DNA from: Aquidulcibacter paucihalophilus | GTDB taxonomy: Bacteria > Pseudomonadota > Alphaproteobacteria > Caulobacterales > Caulobacteraceae | Assembly (NCBI GenBank): GCA_030285985.1 | Contig: CP127384.1 | Location: 1,104,501-1,168,500, forward strand | Length of the DNA: 64,000 bases | Direction: 5' to 3' | Part shown: in pieces, positions 1 to 8,669 of the stretch | Position numbering within the stretch: the first letter of the stretch is position 1 | Layout of the letters: each line of letters opens with the position of its first letter | Program-made: the position numbers and the translations under genes | Notes under the pieces: model-generated | The model's database searches: none | What the model saw: only the letters and a program-made list of their open reading frames with translations | What the model was told of the DNA's origin: nothing

Positions 1-903
1 CTGCGGGACAGTATCGGCGACGCGGAAGCCCCCGTCCTGATCGACCAGGAGGGCGGCCGGGTGCAGCGGATGGGACCGCCGCACTGGCCGAAATATCCGC
101 CCGGCGAGGCCTATCTTAAGGCGACCAACGACGTGCTGACGGCCCGCGAGCTGGTCCGTCTCGGCGCGCGGCTGATGGCGCATGACCTGAAGGCGGTTGG
201 GATCAATGTTGATTGCCTGCCGGTGCTGGATGTTCCGGTGCCGGGCGCCCACGACATCATCGGCGACCGGGCCTATGCCCATGACCCGGCGACCGTGGCC
301 CAGCTGGGGCGGGCGGCGGCGGAGGGGATGCTGGCCGGGGGCGTCCTGCCGGTGATCAAACACATGCCGGGACATGGCCGGGCCTTCGCCGACAGCCACC
401 ATGACCTGCCGGTGGTGCATGCGGATTTCGCGGCCCTGGACGGCTGGGATTTCGCGCCCTTCAAGGCGCTGTCGGATATGCCGCTGGCCATGACGGCCCA
501 TGTCGTGTTCGACGCCATTGACCCGAAGCGGCCGGCCACGACCTCAAAGAAGGCCGTGAAGCTGATGCGGGCGCATCTCGGCTTCGGCGGTCTGATCATG
601 ACGGACGACCTGTCGATGAAGGCGCTGTCGGGCAGCTTGCGCGACCGGGCCGAGGCTTCGCTGAAGGCGGGTTGCGATGTGGTCCTGCACTGCAATGGCG
701 ACCTCGACGAGATGCGTCAGGTGGCCGAAGGAACCGGCCGGCTGAAGGGCGGGGCGGCGAAGCGGGCGGCGGCGGCCATGGCCCGGATCGTCCACACGGC
801 CGAACCACTGGATCCGTTCGAGGCCCGCCTGAGGTTCGACGCCCTGATGGCCGGAAAGCTCGATGCGGCGCGGGGGCCGGACGTGGGGGAGGCGCAGGCA
901 TGA
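1..903 (+). CDS. nagZ: Beta-N-acetylhexosaminidase NagZ (5' end outside window)
   Basis: The reading frame is open from base 1, so the start codon lies upstream. The product is a GH3 cytoplasmic enzyme that removes GlcNAc from anhydromuropeptides during peptidoglycan recycling. Visible motifs are IDQEGGRVQR at the very start of the window, the KHMPGHGR loop that in this family carries the catalytic histidine, and MTDDLSM with the nucleophilic aspartate. The C-terminal end is intact. The stop codon overlaps the scpA start (ATGA), so the two are probably translated together. nagZ-scpA-scpB is a familiar alphaproteobacterial order. Confidence 0.95.
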   Translation: MRDSIGDAEAPVLIDQEGGRVQRMGPPHWPKYPPGEAYLKATNDVLTARELVRLGARLMAHDLKAVGINVDCLPVLDVPVPGAHDIIGDRAYAHDPATVAQLGRAAAEGMLAGGVLPVIKHMPGHGRAFADSHHDLPVVHADFAALDGWDFAPFKALSDMPLAMTAHVVFDAIDPKRPATTSKKAVKLMRAHLGFGGLIMTDDLSMKALSGSLRDRAEASLKAGCDVVLHCNGDLDEMRQVAEGTGRLKGGAAKRAAAAMARIVHTAEPLDPFEARLRFDALMAGKLDAARGPDVGEAQA

Positions 904-1721
904 CCGACGCCTTCCAGCCCAATCTGGACTTCACCGCCGCCGAACAGGTGGATGAGCGCGAGGCCTTCGTCGTCGATCTCGACGGCTATGAAGGGCCGCT
1001 GCATGTGCTGTTGGCGCTGGCGCGGACGCAGAAGGTCGATCTGCTGAAGCTGTCGATCACCAGGCTGGCGGAACAGTATCTGGCCTTCGTGCACGAGGCA
1101 CGGCGCAGGAATTTCTCGCTGGCGGCCGACTATCTCGTGATGGCGTCCTGGCTGGCCTATCTGAAGTCGCGTCTGCTGTTGCCACGCACCGAAAAGGGCA
1201 AGGGCGACGAGATCCCGGCCGAGGAGATGGCCGCGGCCCTGGCCTTCCGGCTGCAGAAGCTGGAGGCGATGCGCAAGGCGGTGGAGGCGATCACGGCCCG
1301 GCCGCAGCTGAAGCGCGACGTCTTTGCCCGCGGCGACCCGCAGGCGACGGTGATCGTGCCCTCCGATCGCGTCGACGCCAGCCTGTACGAACTGATGGCC
1401 GCCTATGTGACCCAGCGCCGGCGCGAGGAGCAGCGCCACTACAATCCCGGCCAGCGGATCGAGGCCTTCGGGCTCGAGGCGGCGCGCGACTGGCTGCGTG
1501 ACGTCCTGCCCCGGCTTGAGCAGTGGACGCCGCTGGAGCAGGTGGCCCCGGCCCGACGGGGCGAGGATGGCCCGACCCAGGCCAGCTTTACCGCCTCGAC
1601 CCTGTCCGCCAGTCTGGAGCTGGTGAAGGAGGGGGCGATGGATGTGAAACAGGCCGAGGCCTTCGCGGACCTGTATCTGAAGCGGCGCGGACGGGGCCAG
1701 GTGCTGGAGCTGGTGCCGTGA
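900..1721 (+). CDS. scpA: Segregation and condensation protein ScpA
   Basis: ScpA is the kleisin subunit that bridges the SMC heads in the chromosome-condensing SMC-ScpAB complex. The 273-residue product has the kleisin N-terminal pattern FVVDLDGYEGPLHVLLALAR followed by KVDLLKLSITRLAEQY. Its C-terminal winged-helix part ends in EAFADLYLKRRGRGQV. The ATG at 900 is chosen because it overlaps the nagZ stop codon and gives the expected family N-terminus; longer upstream extensions are Arg/Gly-rich and not protein-like. The stop overlaps the scpB start, so the pair is likely made in fixed ratio. Confidence 0.94.
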   Translation: MTDAFQPNLDFTAAEQVDEREAFVVDLDGYEGPLHVLLALARTQKVDLLKLSITRLAEQYLAFVHEARRRNFSLAADYLVMASWLAYLKSRLLLPRTEKGKGDEIPAEEMAAALAFRLQKLEAMRKAVEAITARPQLKRDVFARGDPQATVIVPSDRVDASLYELMAAYVTQRRREEQRHYNPGQRIEAFGLEAARDWLRDVLPRLEQWTPLEQVAPARRGEDGPTQASFTASTLSASLELVKEGAMDVKQAEAFADLYLKRRGRGQVLELVP

Positions 1722-2377
1722 TCCAGTTCGCCCCCGACCACGGAGAGATCGAGCGCCGCGTCGAGGCCCTGCTGTTCGCGGCCGCGGGCCCGCTTTCGGC
1801 AGCCGAGATCGCGCGCCGCCTGCCCGAGGGGGCCGATGTCGGCGGGGCCATATCGGCCCTGCGCGAGCGCTATCATGGCCGCGGCGTCGAGCTGGAATGC
1901 GTGGCCGACCGCTGGCAGTTCCGCACCGCGCCCGACCTGTCCTTCCTGATGACCGAGGAGCGCGAGGAGCCGCGCCGGCTGTCGAAGGCGGCGCTCGAGA
2001 CCCTGGCCATCATCGCCTATCACCAGCCCTGCACCCGGGCCGAGGTGGAGAGCGTGCGCGGCGTGTCCCTGTCCAAGGGGACGCTGGACTTGCTGCTGGA
2101 GATGGGGTTCGTGCGGCTGCGCGGGCGGCGGCGGACGCCGGGACGGCCGGTCACCTATGGCACCGCCGACCGCTTCCTGGAGCATTTCGGCCTGTCCAAC
2201 CTGTACGACCTGCCCGGCGTGCAGGAGATGAAGGCCGCAGGCCTGCTGGACCTGTCGATCCCCGTCGGCTTCGAGGTGCCGGATCCTTCGCGCGCCTCGG
2301 ACGAAGACGATGCGCCGTTGCTGGCAGGCGAAGAGGACTCCCCCGAGTTCGCGCAGGATTTCGTGGCTGAGGACTAA
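1718..2377 (+). CDS. scpB: Segregation and condensation protein ScpB
   Basis: ScpB is the winged-helix partner of ScpA in the SMC condensin. The 219-residue product begins at a GTG that overlaps the scpA stop (GTGA). It carries the family segments VEALLFAAAGPLS, ALETLAIIAYHQPCTRAEVE and VRGVSLSKGTLDLLLEMGFV, and then a GRPVTYGTADRFLEHFGL block. An acidic tail rich in Asp and Glu follows. The gene is followed by murC after 48 bases rather than by the twin-arginine translocation genes that often follow scpB in related genomes. Confidence 0.93.
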   Translation: MIQFAPDHGEIERRVEALLFAAAGPLSAAEIARRLPEGADVGGAISALRERYHGRGVELECVADRWQFRTAPDLSFLMTEEREEPRRLSKAALETLAIIAYHQPCTRAEVESVRGVSLSKGTLDLLLEMGFVRLRGRRRTPGRPVTYGTADRFLEHFGLSNLYDLPGVQEMKAAGLLDLSIPVGFEVPDPSRASDEDDAPLLAGEEDSPEFAQDFVAED

Positions 2378-2425
2378 CCACGTCAGGGTGTCGCATTCCG
2401 CCGCGACCCTTGCTAATCCGCTGGG

Positions 2426-3856
2426 ATGATCGCTCGCCTTCGCCCCGTTCCGTTCGACCTCGGCCCCGTCCATTTCGTGGGCATAGGCGGGATCGGCATG
2501 AGCGGGATCGCCGAGATCATGCTCAAGATCGGCTATTCGGTGCAGGGCTCGGACGCCAAGGCGTCGGCCAATACCGAACGGCTGGAGAAGCTGGGCGCGC
2601 GGATCTTCATCGGCCACGATGCGGCGCACATCGGCGACGGCGTCTCGGCGGTGGTCTATTCGACCGCGGTCAAGCCGACCAATCCCGAGATGATGGTGGC
2701 CCGCGAGCGGCGCATCCCGCTGGTGCGGCGGGCCGAGATGCTGGCCGAGCTGATGCGGCTGCAGTTCTCGATCGCGGTCGGGGGAACGCACGGCAAGACC
2801 ACGACCACCTCGATGGTGGCGGCCATTCTCGACGCCGGCGGGCTGGATCCGACGGTGGTCAACGGCGGGATCATCAACGCCTATGGCACCAACGCCAAGG
2901 TCGGTGACGGCGACTGGATCGTGGTCGAGGCCGACGAGAGCGACGGCAGTTTCCTGCGCCTCAAGTCGACGGTGGCCATCGTCACCAACATCGACCCCGA
3001 GCACCTCGATCACTACGGCGACTTCGACGGGGTGCGGAAGGCGTTCGTGGACTTCGTCGAGAACATCCCCTTCTACGGCTTCGCCGCCGTCTGCCTCGAC
3101 CATCCCGAGGTTCAGCGGCTGGTGGCCTCGATCGATAACCGGCGCCTGGTGACCTATGGCGTCAATCCGCAGGCCATGGTCCGGGCTGACAATGTCGAGA
3201 TGAAGCCGGACGGCTGCCGCTTCGACGTCGTGATCCAGCCGCAGGGTCTGGCGGCCCTGGACGAGCCGATCCGGATCACGGGCCTGCATCTGCCCATGGC
3301 CGGCTGGCACAATGTCGCCAACGCGCTGGCAGCCATTGCCGTGGCGCGCGAGCTGGACGTTTCGGACGACTCGATCCGCGCGGGTCTCGCCGGCTTCGGC
3401 GGCGTCCGTCGGCGCTTCACCACCACGGGCGTGGTCGGCGGGGTCCGGATCGTCGACGACTACGGCCACCACCCGGTCGAGATCGCCGCCGTGCTGAAGG
3501 CTGCGCGTCAGGTCGCCGAGGGCCGGGTCATCGCCGTGGTCCAGCCGCACCGCTTCACCCGGCTGGAATCCCTCATGGAGGAGTTCTCCACCTGTTTCTC
3601 GGACGCCGACGCCGTGTTCGTGGCCGACGTCTATGCCGCGGGCGAAACGCCGATCGAGGGGATCGACAAGAACGCCCTGGTCGAGGGCATCCGCCGCTTC
3701 GGCCACCGGTCGGTGCAGCCGCTGGAAAGCGTCGAGGCCCTGCCCGGCGTGATCGCCGCCGAGGCGAAGGACGGCGATCTGGTGGTCCTGCTGGGGGCAG
3801 GGGACATCACCCAGTGGGCCTATGCCCTGCCGGGGCAGCTGGAGGGGCTGGGTTGA
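2426..3856 (+). CDS. murC: UDP-N-acetylmuramate--L-alanine ligase MurC
   Basis: MurC adds L-alanine to UDP-MurNAc, the first amino-acid step of peptidoglycan precursor synthesis in the cytoplasm. The 476-residue product shows the N-terminal Rossmann motif [16 protein letters not shown], the Mur-ligase ATP-binding loop [11 protein letters not shown], the [10 protein letters not shown] segment and the [10 protein letters not shown] motif of the C-terminal domain. Full length is normal for the family. No murG lies directly upstream, so this is the second half of a divided division/cell-wall cluster. The 3' end overlaps murB by four bases. Confidence 0.97.
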   Translation: MIARLRPVPFDLGPVHFVGIGGIGMSGIAEIMLKIGYSVQGSDAKASANTERLEKLGARIFIGHDAAHIGDGVSAVVYSTAVKPTNPEMMVARERRIPLVRRAEMLAELMRLQFSIAVGGTHGKTTTTSMVAAILDAGGLDPTVVNGGIINAYGTNAKVGDGDWIVVEADESDGSFLRLKSTVAIVTNIDPEHLDHYGDFDGVRKAFVDFVENIPFYGFAAVCLDHPEVQRLVASIDNRRLVTYGVNPQAMVRADNVEMKPDGCRFDVVIQPQGLAALDEPIRITGLHLPMAGWHNVANALAAIAVARELDVSDDSIRAGLAGFGGVRRRFTTTGVVGGVRIVDDYGHHPVEIAAVLKAARQVAEGRVIAVVQPHRFTRLESLMEEFSTCFSDADAVFVADVYAAGETPIEGIDKNALVEGIRRFGHRSVQPLESVEALPGVIAAEAKDGDLVVLLGAGDITQWAYALPGQLEGLG

Positions 3857-4767
3857 GCGCCTTGCCCGAGGTCCGCGGCAAGCTGCTGCGCGATGAGCCG
3901 CTGGGGCCGTTCACCTGGTTCCGGGTGGGCGGAAACGCCGACGCGCTGTTCATTCCGGCGGACGCCGATGATCTGGCGGACTTCCTCAAGGCACTCGACC
4001 CGGCTGTTCCGGTTACAGTGCTGGGCGTCGGCTCAAACGTCATCGTCCGCGACGGTGGCGTCGAGGGCGTGGTCATCCGGCTGGCCGGGCGGCCCTTCGC
4101 GGGCATCGCGACCGACGGCGAGACGATCAGCGCCGGAGCCGGCGCGCTGGACTCCATGGTGGCGCGGGCCTCGGCGAAGGCGGGGCTCGGCGGGCTGGAG
4201 TTCTATGCGGGTATTCCGGGGACCATCGGCGGGGCCCTGACCATGAATGCCGGCTGCTACGGTGCGGAGACCAAGGACATTCTGGTTTCGGCCTGGGGTC
4301 TGACGCGGTCGGGCGAGCGGGTCGACTATGCGCTGGCCGATTTCGGCTACACCTACCGCCACTCCGAGGCACCGGCCGACATCATCTGGATCGAGGCCAC
4401 CTATCGCGGCACGCCGGACGATCCCGAGGCCGTCGCCGCCCGCATCGCCGAAATCACCTCGCGCCGCGAACAGACCCAGCCGATCCGCGACAAGACCGGC
4501 GGTTCGACCTTCAAGAACCCGCCCGGCCATTCGTCGTGGAAGCTGGTCGATGAGGCGGGCTGGCGCGGGAAACTGTTCACCGCGCCGGATGGCAAGGGGG
4601 GCGGCGGGGCCATGTTCAGCGAGCTCCACTCGAACTTCATGATCAATCCCGGCGAGGCGACCGCCGCGGATATCGAGGGGCTGGGGGACGCCGTGCGCGC
4701 CGATGTACTGGCCAGGACCGGCGTCCAGCTGGACTGGGAAATCAAGCGCATTGGCCGGCCCGGCTGA
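3853..4767 (+). CDS. murB: UDP-N-acetylenolpyruvoylglucosamine reductase MurB
   Basis: MurB is the FAD enzyme that reduces UDP-GlcNAc-enolpyruvate to UDP-MurNAc. The product has [25 protein letters not shown], the [21 protein letters not shown] block, and the type-I catalytic region GSTFKNP and [13 protein letters not shown] chose the TTG at 3853 (304 residues) because it overlaps the murC stop (TTGA) and has GGAGG at 3841-3845, eight bases upstream. An in-frame ATG at 3814 would add 13 Gly/Ala-rich residues inside murC and is the alternative start. Confidence 0.94.
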   Translation: MSALPEVRGKLLRDEPLGPFTWFRVGGNADALFIPADADDLADFLKALDPAVPVTVLGVGSNVIVRDGGVEGVVIRLAGRPFAGIATDGETISAGAGALDSMVARASAKAGLGGLEFYAGIPGTIGGALTMNAGCYGAETKDILVSAWGLTRSGERVDYALADFGYTYRHSEAPADIIWIEATYRGTPDDPEAVAARIAEITSRREQTQPIRDKTGGSTFKNPPGHSSWKLVDEAGWRGKLFTAPDGKGGGGAMFSELHSNFMINPGEATAADIEGLGDAVRADVLARTGVQLDWEIKRIGRPG

Positions 4768-5251
4768 GATCGCCGTCTGCCCGGGCTGCGGCTCGCGCCT
4801 GCCGGCCATCGAGGGGCCGGTCCACGCCTATCTGACCTCATCGCCCGCCTGCTGGGCCGCGTTCAATGCGGTGATGGCGCGGGAGTATTCCGATCCCGGC
4901 CTGATGGCCGTGCACCGGCTCAGCGTCGACGCCTGGACGGTTCAGCATCCGGGCGACGGCTCGAGACGGGCGATCCAGTCGGTCGGCCTGCATCTGGCGC
5001 GGCTGATGGTGCAGATCGAACAGGGGCTGGAAGGTGAGGCGGCCAATAAGGCCATGCTGGGCTTCGCCGCCCGCAAGGGCGATCTGCCCGAACTGTCGCC
5101 CCGCGGTGCCTACACCCTGACGGTGGCCGATGTTGTGGAGGCCGAAGCGCCCGATGCCCATCGCGCCGCCGTGCGCCGCTGGGCCGGGGCCGTCTGGGCC
5201 GACTGGCCGGACCAGCACGACTTTATCCGGGGCTGGGCGGAACAGGGTTGA
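4751..5251 (+). CDS. DUF5946 family protein, function unknown
   Basis: This is a small cytoplasmic protein of about 166 residues sitting between murB and ddl. It has a CPGCGSRLP motif near the N-terminus (a possible metal-binding CxxC), then [12 protein letters not shown], a [10 protein letters not shown] block and [13 protein letters not shown], which resemble the uncharacterised DUF5946 family. The start is uncertain: a TTG at 4751 overlapping the 3' end of murB gives a sensible N-terminus, and an ATG at 4703 inside murB is the alternative. Its place inside the cell-wall operon suggests co-expression, but no role in peptidoglycan synthesis can be read from the sequence. Confidence 0.75.
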   Translation: MAGPAEIAVCPGCGSRLPAIEGPVHAYLTSSPACWAAFNAVMAREYSDPGLMAVHRLSVDAWTVQHPGDGSRRAIQSVGLHLARLMVQIEQGLEGEAANKAMLGFAARKGDLPELSPRGAYTLTVADVVEAEAPDAHRAAVRRWAGAVWADWPDQHDFIRGWAEQG

Positions 5252-5302
5252 GGCGTTGTTAAGGACATCTGCGGCAACTGGTCGGTTGATCCGGAGTCCG
5301 TC

Positions 5303-6238
5303 ATGAGCCGCCCCTTTTCCGACCTGCACGTCGCTGTCCTGATGGGCGGACTGTCGTCCGAACGGGAGGTGTCGCTGACATCCGGCAAGGGCTGCGCTGA
5401 TGCCCTGGAGGGTCAGGTCGCCCGCGTCAGCCGCGTCGACGCCGGGCGCGACCTCGCCCAGGTGCTGGCCGAACTGAAGCCCGATGTCGTCTTCAATGCC
5501 CTGCACGGCGAATGGGGCGAGGACGGTTGCGTCCAGGGCGTGCTGGAGACGCTGGGCATTCCCTATACCCATTCGGGCGTGCTGGCCTCGGCCCTGGCCA
5601 TGGACAAGGAGAAGTCCAAGGCGGTGCTCAAGGCGGCGGGCGTCGTGGTGCCCGGCGGCGGCCTGTTCGACCGGCATGTCGTGTCGCGCACCCACGTCAT
5701 CCCGCCGCCCTATGTGATCAAGCCCAACGCCGAGGGTTCCTCGGTCGGGGTCTATGTGGTGCGCGAGGGCGAGCCGCCCTGCGAGGCACCGGGCGAGGCG
5801 AGCTGGACCTATGGCGAGCGGGTGATGGTTGAGCCCTTCATCGCCGGCAAGGAACTGGCCGTCACGGTTCTTGGGGAAAAGTCGGGACCGCGTGCCCTGA
5901 CCATCACCGACATCACGCCCGCCAAGGGCTTCTATGACTATGAGGCCAAATACGCGCCGGGCGGCTCCAGCCACGTCCTGCCCGCGATTCTGCCGCCCCA
6001 TGTGTTCGAGGCGGCGCTGCGGGAATCGGAGCTGGCGCACACCGCCATGGGCTGCCGCGGGGTGAGCCGATCCGACTTTCGTTATGACGATGTTAAGGAC
6101 GAACTGGTCCTTCTGGAGGTCAATACCCAGCCCGGCATGACCCCGACTTCGCTCAGTCCCGAGCAGGCCGCCCATGTGGGGATGGACTACAAAGCCCTGG
6201 TACGGTGGATGGTGGAGGACGCCTCATGCCCGCGGTAG
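5303..6238 (+). CDS. ddl: D-alanine--D-alanine ligase
   Basis: Ddl makes the D-Ala-D-Ala dipeptide used by MurF in peptidoglycan precursor synthesis. The 311-residue ATP-grasp protein starts with VAVLMGGLSSEREVSLTSG. It continues with NALHGEWGEDGCVQGVLE, the ATP-binding YVIKPNAEGSSVGV, the EPFIAGKELAV region and the metal-binding LLEVNTQPGMTPTSL. A GGAG lies upstream of the ATG at 5303. The 3' end overlaps the ftsQ start by 13 bases, the classic ddl-ftsQ coupling. Confidence 0.97.
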   Translation: MSRPFSDLHVAVLMGGLSSEREVSLTSGKGCADALEGQVARVSRVDAGRDLAQVLAELKPDVVFNALHGEWGEDGCVQGVLETLGIPYTHSGVLASALAMDKEKSKAVLKAAGVVVPGGGLFDRHVVSRTHVIPPPYVIKPNAEGSSVGVYVVREGEPPCEAPGEASWTYGERVMVEPFIAGKELAVTVLGEKSGPRALTITDITPAKGFYDYEAKYAPGGSSHVLPAILPPHVFEAALRESELAHTAMGCRGVSRSDFRYDDVKDELVLLEVNTQPGMTPTSLSPEQAAHVGMDYKALVRWMVEDASCPR

Positions 6239-7113
6239 TTCGCGGCGGTCGGCGACAGAGTTCGAACCAGCCTGCAAAACGCGGCGCGGCTCCCAAATCC
6301 CAGGGACGCGGTCGCGCGCCCCGCAACGCCCCCGCAACCCCGGGCAAGCTGGCGGCGCTGGGCCGGCTGGATCTGTCCCCCCGCGCAGTCGTGATTTCAA
6401 TCGCCGCCGGCGTGCTGCTGCTGGCGGGCGTTCTGGCGACCGGCGCGCGGGCCGAGCGCATCGGCGCCTCGATCGGCCATGGCGTGGACGGGATGACCGC
6501 CGGCCTCGGCCTGAAACTCGAGAAGGTCTTCATCGAGGGCGAGAGCCCCGAGGCTACCCGCGCCATCCAGCAGGCCGTTCAGCTTTCGGCTGATCAGCCG
6601 ATGACCTCCATCGACCTCGACGCCGTGCGCGAGCGGGTCGAGCAGATCGGCTGGGTCAAGTCCGCGCGGGTAGTGCGCCTGCTGCCCGACACCCTGATCG
6701 TCCATGTCATCGAGCATGACCGGCTGGCCGTCTGGCAGACCGGCGGCGTCAACCAGGTCATCGACAGTCACGGCCAGGTTATCGCCGGGGCCGACGCCGG
6801 CCGTTACCCGAACCTGCCGCTGGTCGTCGGCAAGGGCGCCGAACAGGCCGCCTCCGAAGTTCTGCCCCTGATCGCCCAGCGCCCGCGGCTCGCCAGCCGG
6901 GTCGACGCCCTCGTGCGGGTCGATGAACGCCGCTGGGACCTGCGGCTCAAGGACGGCAGCCTGATCCAGCTTCCCGCGTCCAACCAGGAGGCGGCGCTGA
7001 TCCAGCTCGACGCCCTGGACCAGCGCGAGCGGCTGCTTGAGCTGGGCTTCGCCCGCATTGACCTGAGAACGCCCGAGGAGGTCGCCGTCCGGCCCTCCGC
7101 CGGCGAAGCGTAG
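6226..7113 (+). CDS. ftsQ: Cell division protein FtsQ
   Basis: FtsQ is the bitopic inner-membrane divisome scaffold that recruits FtsB and FtsL. The 295-residue product has a basic, Arg/Pro-rich cytoplasmic N-terminus and one membrane segment near residues 45-70 (VVISIAAGVLLLAGV). A periplasmic POTRA domain starting KVFIEGES and containing IGWVKSARVVRLLPDTL follows, and then a beta domain. The ATG at 6226 is preferred over one at 6205 because the purine-rich GGTGGAGGA at 6211-6219 is correctly spaced for it. Confidence 0.94.
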   Translation: MPAVVRGGRRQSSNQPAKRGAAPKSQGRGRAPRNAPATPGKLAALGRLDLSPRAVVISIAAGVLLLAGVLATGARAERIGASIGHGVDGMTAGLGLKLEKVFIEGESPEATRAIQQAVQLSADQPMTSIDLDAVRERVEQIGWVKSARVVRLLPDTLIVHVIEHDRLAVWQTGGVNQVIDSHGQVIAGADAGRYPNLPLVVGKGAEQAASEVLPLIAQRPRLASRVDALVRVDERRWDLRLKDGSLIQLPASNQEAALIQLDALDQRERLLELGFARIDLRTPEEVAVRPSAGEA

Positions 7114-7128
7114 AGTGAGGGGCGACTG

Positions 7129-8457
7129 ATGGCCGGACGTGCTGTGGACAAGTCTGTGGACGGCGTGGGGAAAACGCCCGGACGCGCGCCTGTGGTGGCG
7201 GCCCTCGACCTGGGCCAGTCCAAGGTCGCCTGCTTCATCATGAAGGCGGACGGCGTGCGCCATGCTGACCGCACCATCCGGGTCGCCGGCGCCGGCCACG
7301 TCCAGTCGCGCGGCGTGCGCGGCGGCGGCATCGTCAATATGGATGAAGCGGCCCAGGCCATCGGCCATGCCGTCGAACGCGCCGAGCGCGCCGCCGGTTC
7401 GCCGGTCTCGGGCGTCGTCGTCACAACGGCCATCGGCCAGATGGCCAGCCATCGCGTGCAGGCCCGGGTCTCGCTCGGTGCTACCCCGGTCGGGGACGCA
7501 GACCTGGCGCGGGCCATCGGCATGGCCCTGGCCCAGATTCGCCTGCCCAACCGCCGGCCGATTCATGTCCTGCCGATCGCCTGGTCGGTCGACGGCGCGC
7601 GCGGGGTCCATGATCCGCGCTCGATGCGGGGCCATTCTCTGGGACTGGACCTGCTGGTCGTGTCCATGGCCGAGAGCGCCTTCAACGGCCTGAGCCACTG
7701 TCTCGAGCTGGCCCATCTCGATCTTCAGGGCGTGGCGGCGGCGCCGGTGGTGTCGTCCCTCGCGGCGCTGGAAGACGACGAAATGGATCTCGGCTGCGTC
7801 TGTATCGACATGGGCGGCGGCTCGACCTCGGCCGCGGTCTGGGGCGGGCGGTCGCTGCTGCATATCGAAAGCCTGAACGTCGGCGGCGATCATGTCACGG
7901 CGGACATCGCGCGCGGCCTGTCGACCTCGCGGGCCGGGGCCGAGCGGCTCAAGACCCTGCACGGCTCGGCCATGGCCAATGCCCATGAGGACCGCGAGAT
8001 GCTGGAGGCCCCGCCGCGCGGCGAGGACGCCTCCGCCGGCCCTATCTTCGTCCAGCGCGCCATGCTCAAGACCGTTATCGCCCCGCGCGTCGAGGAGACG
8101 CTGGAGCTGCTGCGCGACCGGCTTCGTAACGCCGGCGTGGGCATGGAGCCCGGTGCCGGTCTGGTTCTGACGGGCGGCGCCAGTCAGTTGAACGGCGTCC
8201 GTGAGCTGGCGATCCGGGTGTTTGACCGTCCGGTCCGGCTCGGCAAACCCCAGCGGGCGCCCCACCTGGCCGACGCGGCCTCGGGTCCGGCCTTCTGCTC
8301 GGCGGCCGGCGTTCTGCTCCGGGCCGCCTATGGACCGCGGGAGGCCGTATCAGCCCGCAAGCTGATGTCGCGCCAGATTTCCGCCGCAGATGCCCCTCGT
8401 GTCCACCGCGGCGGGATTGTGGCGCGCGCGGCAGGCTGGCTGCGCGAAAACCTGTGA
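7129..8457 (+). CDS. ftsA: Cell division protein FtsA
   Basis: FtsA is the actin-like ATPase that tethers FtsZ to the inner membrane. The 442-residue product has the phosphate-1 motif ALDLGQSKVACF, the SHUT-like IMDEAAQAIGHAVERAE-type segment, the phosphate-2 motif CIDMGGGSTSAA, and the adenosine motif GLVLTGGASQLNG. A C-terminal amphipathic helix ending GWLRENL fits the membrane-targeting sequence. It is 16 bases downstream of ftsQ. Unusually, ftsZ does not follow directly: a TonB-dependent receptor gene intervenes. Confidence 0.96.
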   Translation: MAGRAVDKSVDGVGKTPGRAPVVAALDLGQSKVACFIMKADGVRHADRTIRVAGAGHVQSRGVRGGGIVNMDEAAQAIGHAVERAERAAGSPVSGVVVTTAIGQMASHRVQARVSLGATPVGDADLARAIGMALAQIRLPNRRPIHVLPIAWSVDGARGVHDPRSMRGHSLGLDLLVVSMAESAFNGLSHCLELAHLDLQGVAAAPVVSSLAALEDDEMDLGCVCIDMGGGSTSAAVWGGRSLLHIESLNVGGDHVTADIARGLSTSRAGAERLKTLHGSAMANAHEDREMLEAPPRGEDASAGPIFVQRAMLKTVIAPRVEETLELLRDRLRNAGVGMEPGAGLVLTGGASQLNGVRELAIRVFDRPVRLGKPQRAPHLADAASGPAFCSAAGVLLRAAYGPREAVSARKLMSRQISAADAPRVHRGGIVARAAGWLRENL

Positions 8458-8669
8458 GCCACGGGACGTTCACGCGAGTGACAGCCGCGCGATTTCCCCG
8501 ACATGGCGAGACTGTGTCCGGATTGTAACAACGTCGGGCCAGAGTGGTCGCCAAGCGGCCACAATCCCTTGCCGTTGCCGGCTTAGCTGCTAGCGTGAAG
8601 GTCCGAAGCAGAATCCGTCATCCGGCGGACGCTGCGTATTGCATCCACAACGGTTGGGGCCCAATCACC

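Noticed and set aside
1439..3706. A 755-codon minus-strand frame across scpB and murC
   Set aside because: It overlaps two well-supported genes and is His/Asp/Arg-rich with no domain; it is a shadow of their codon bias.
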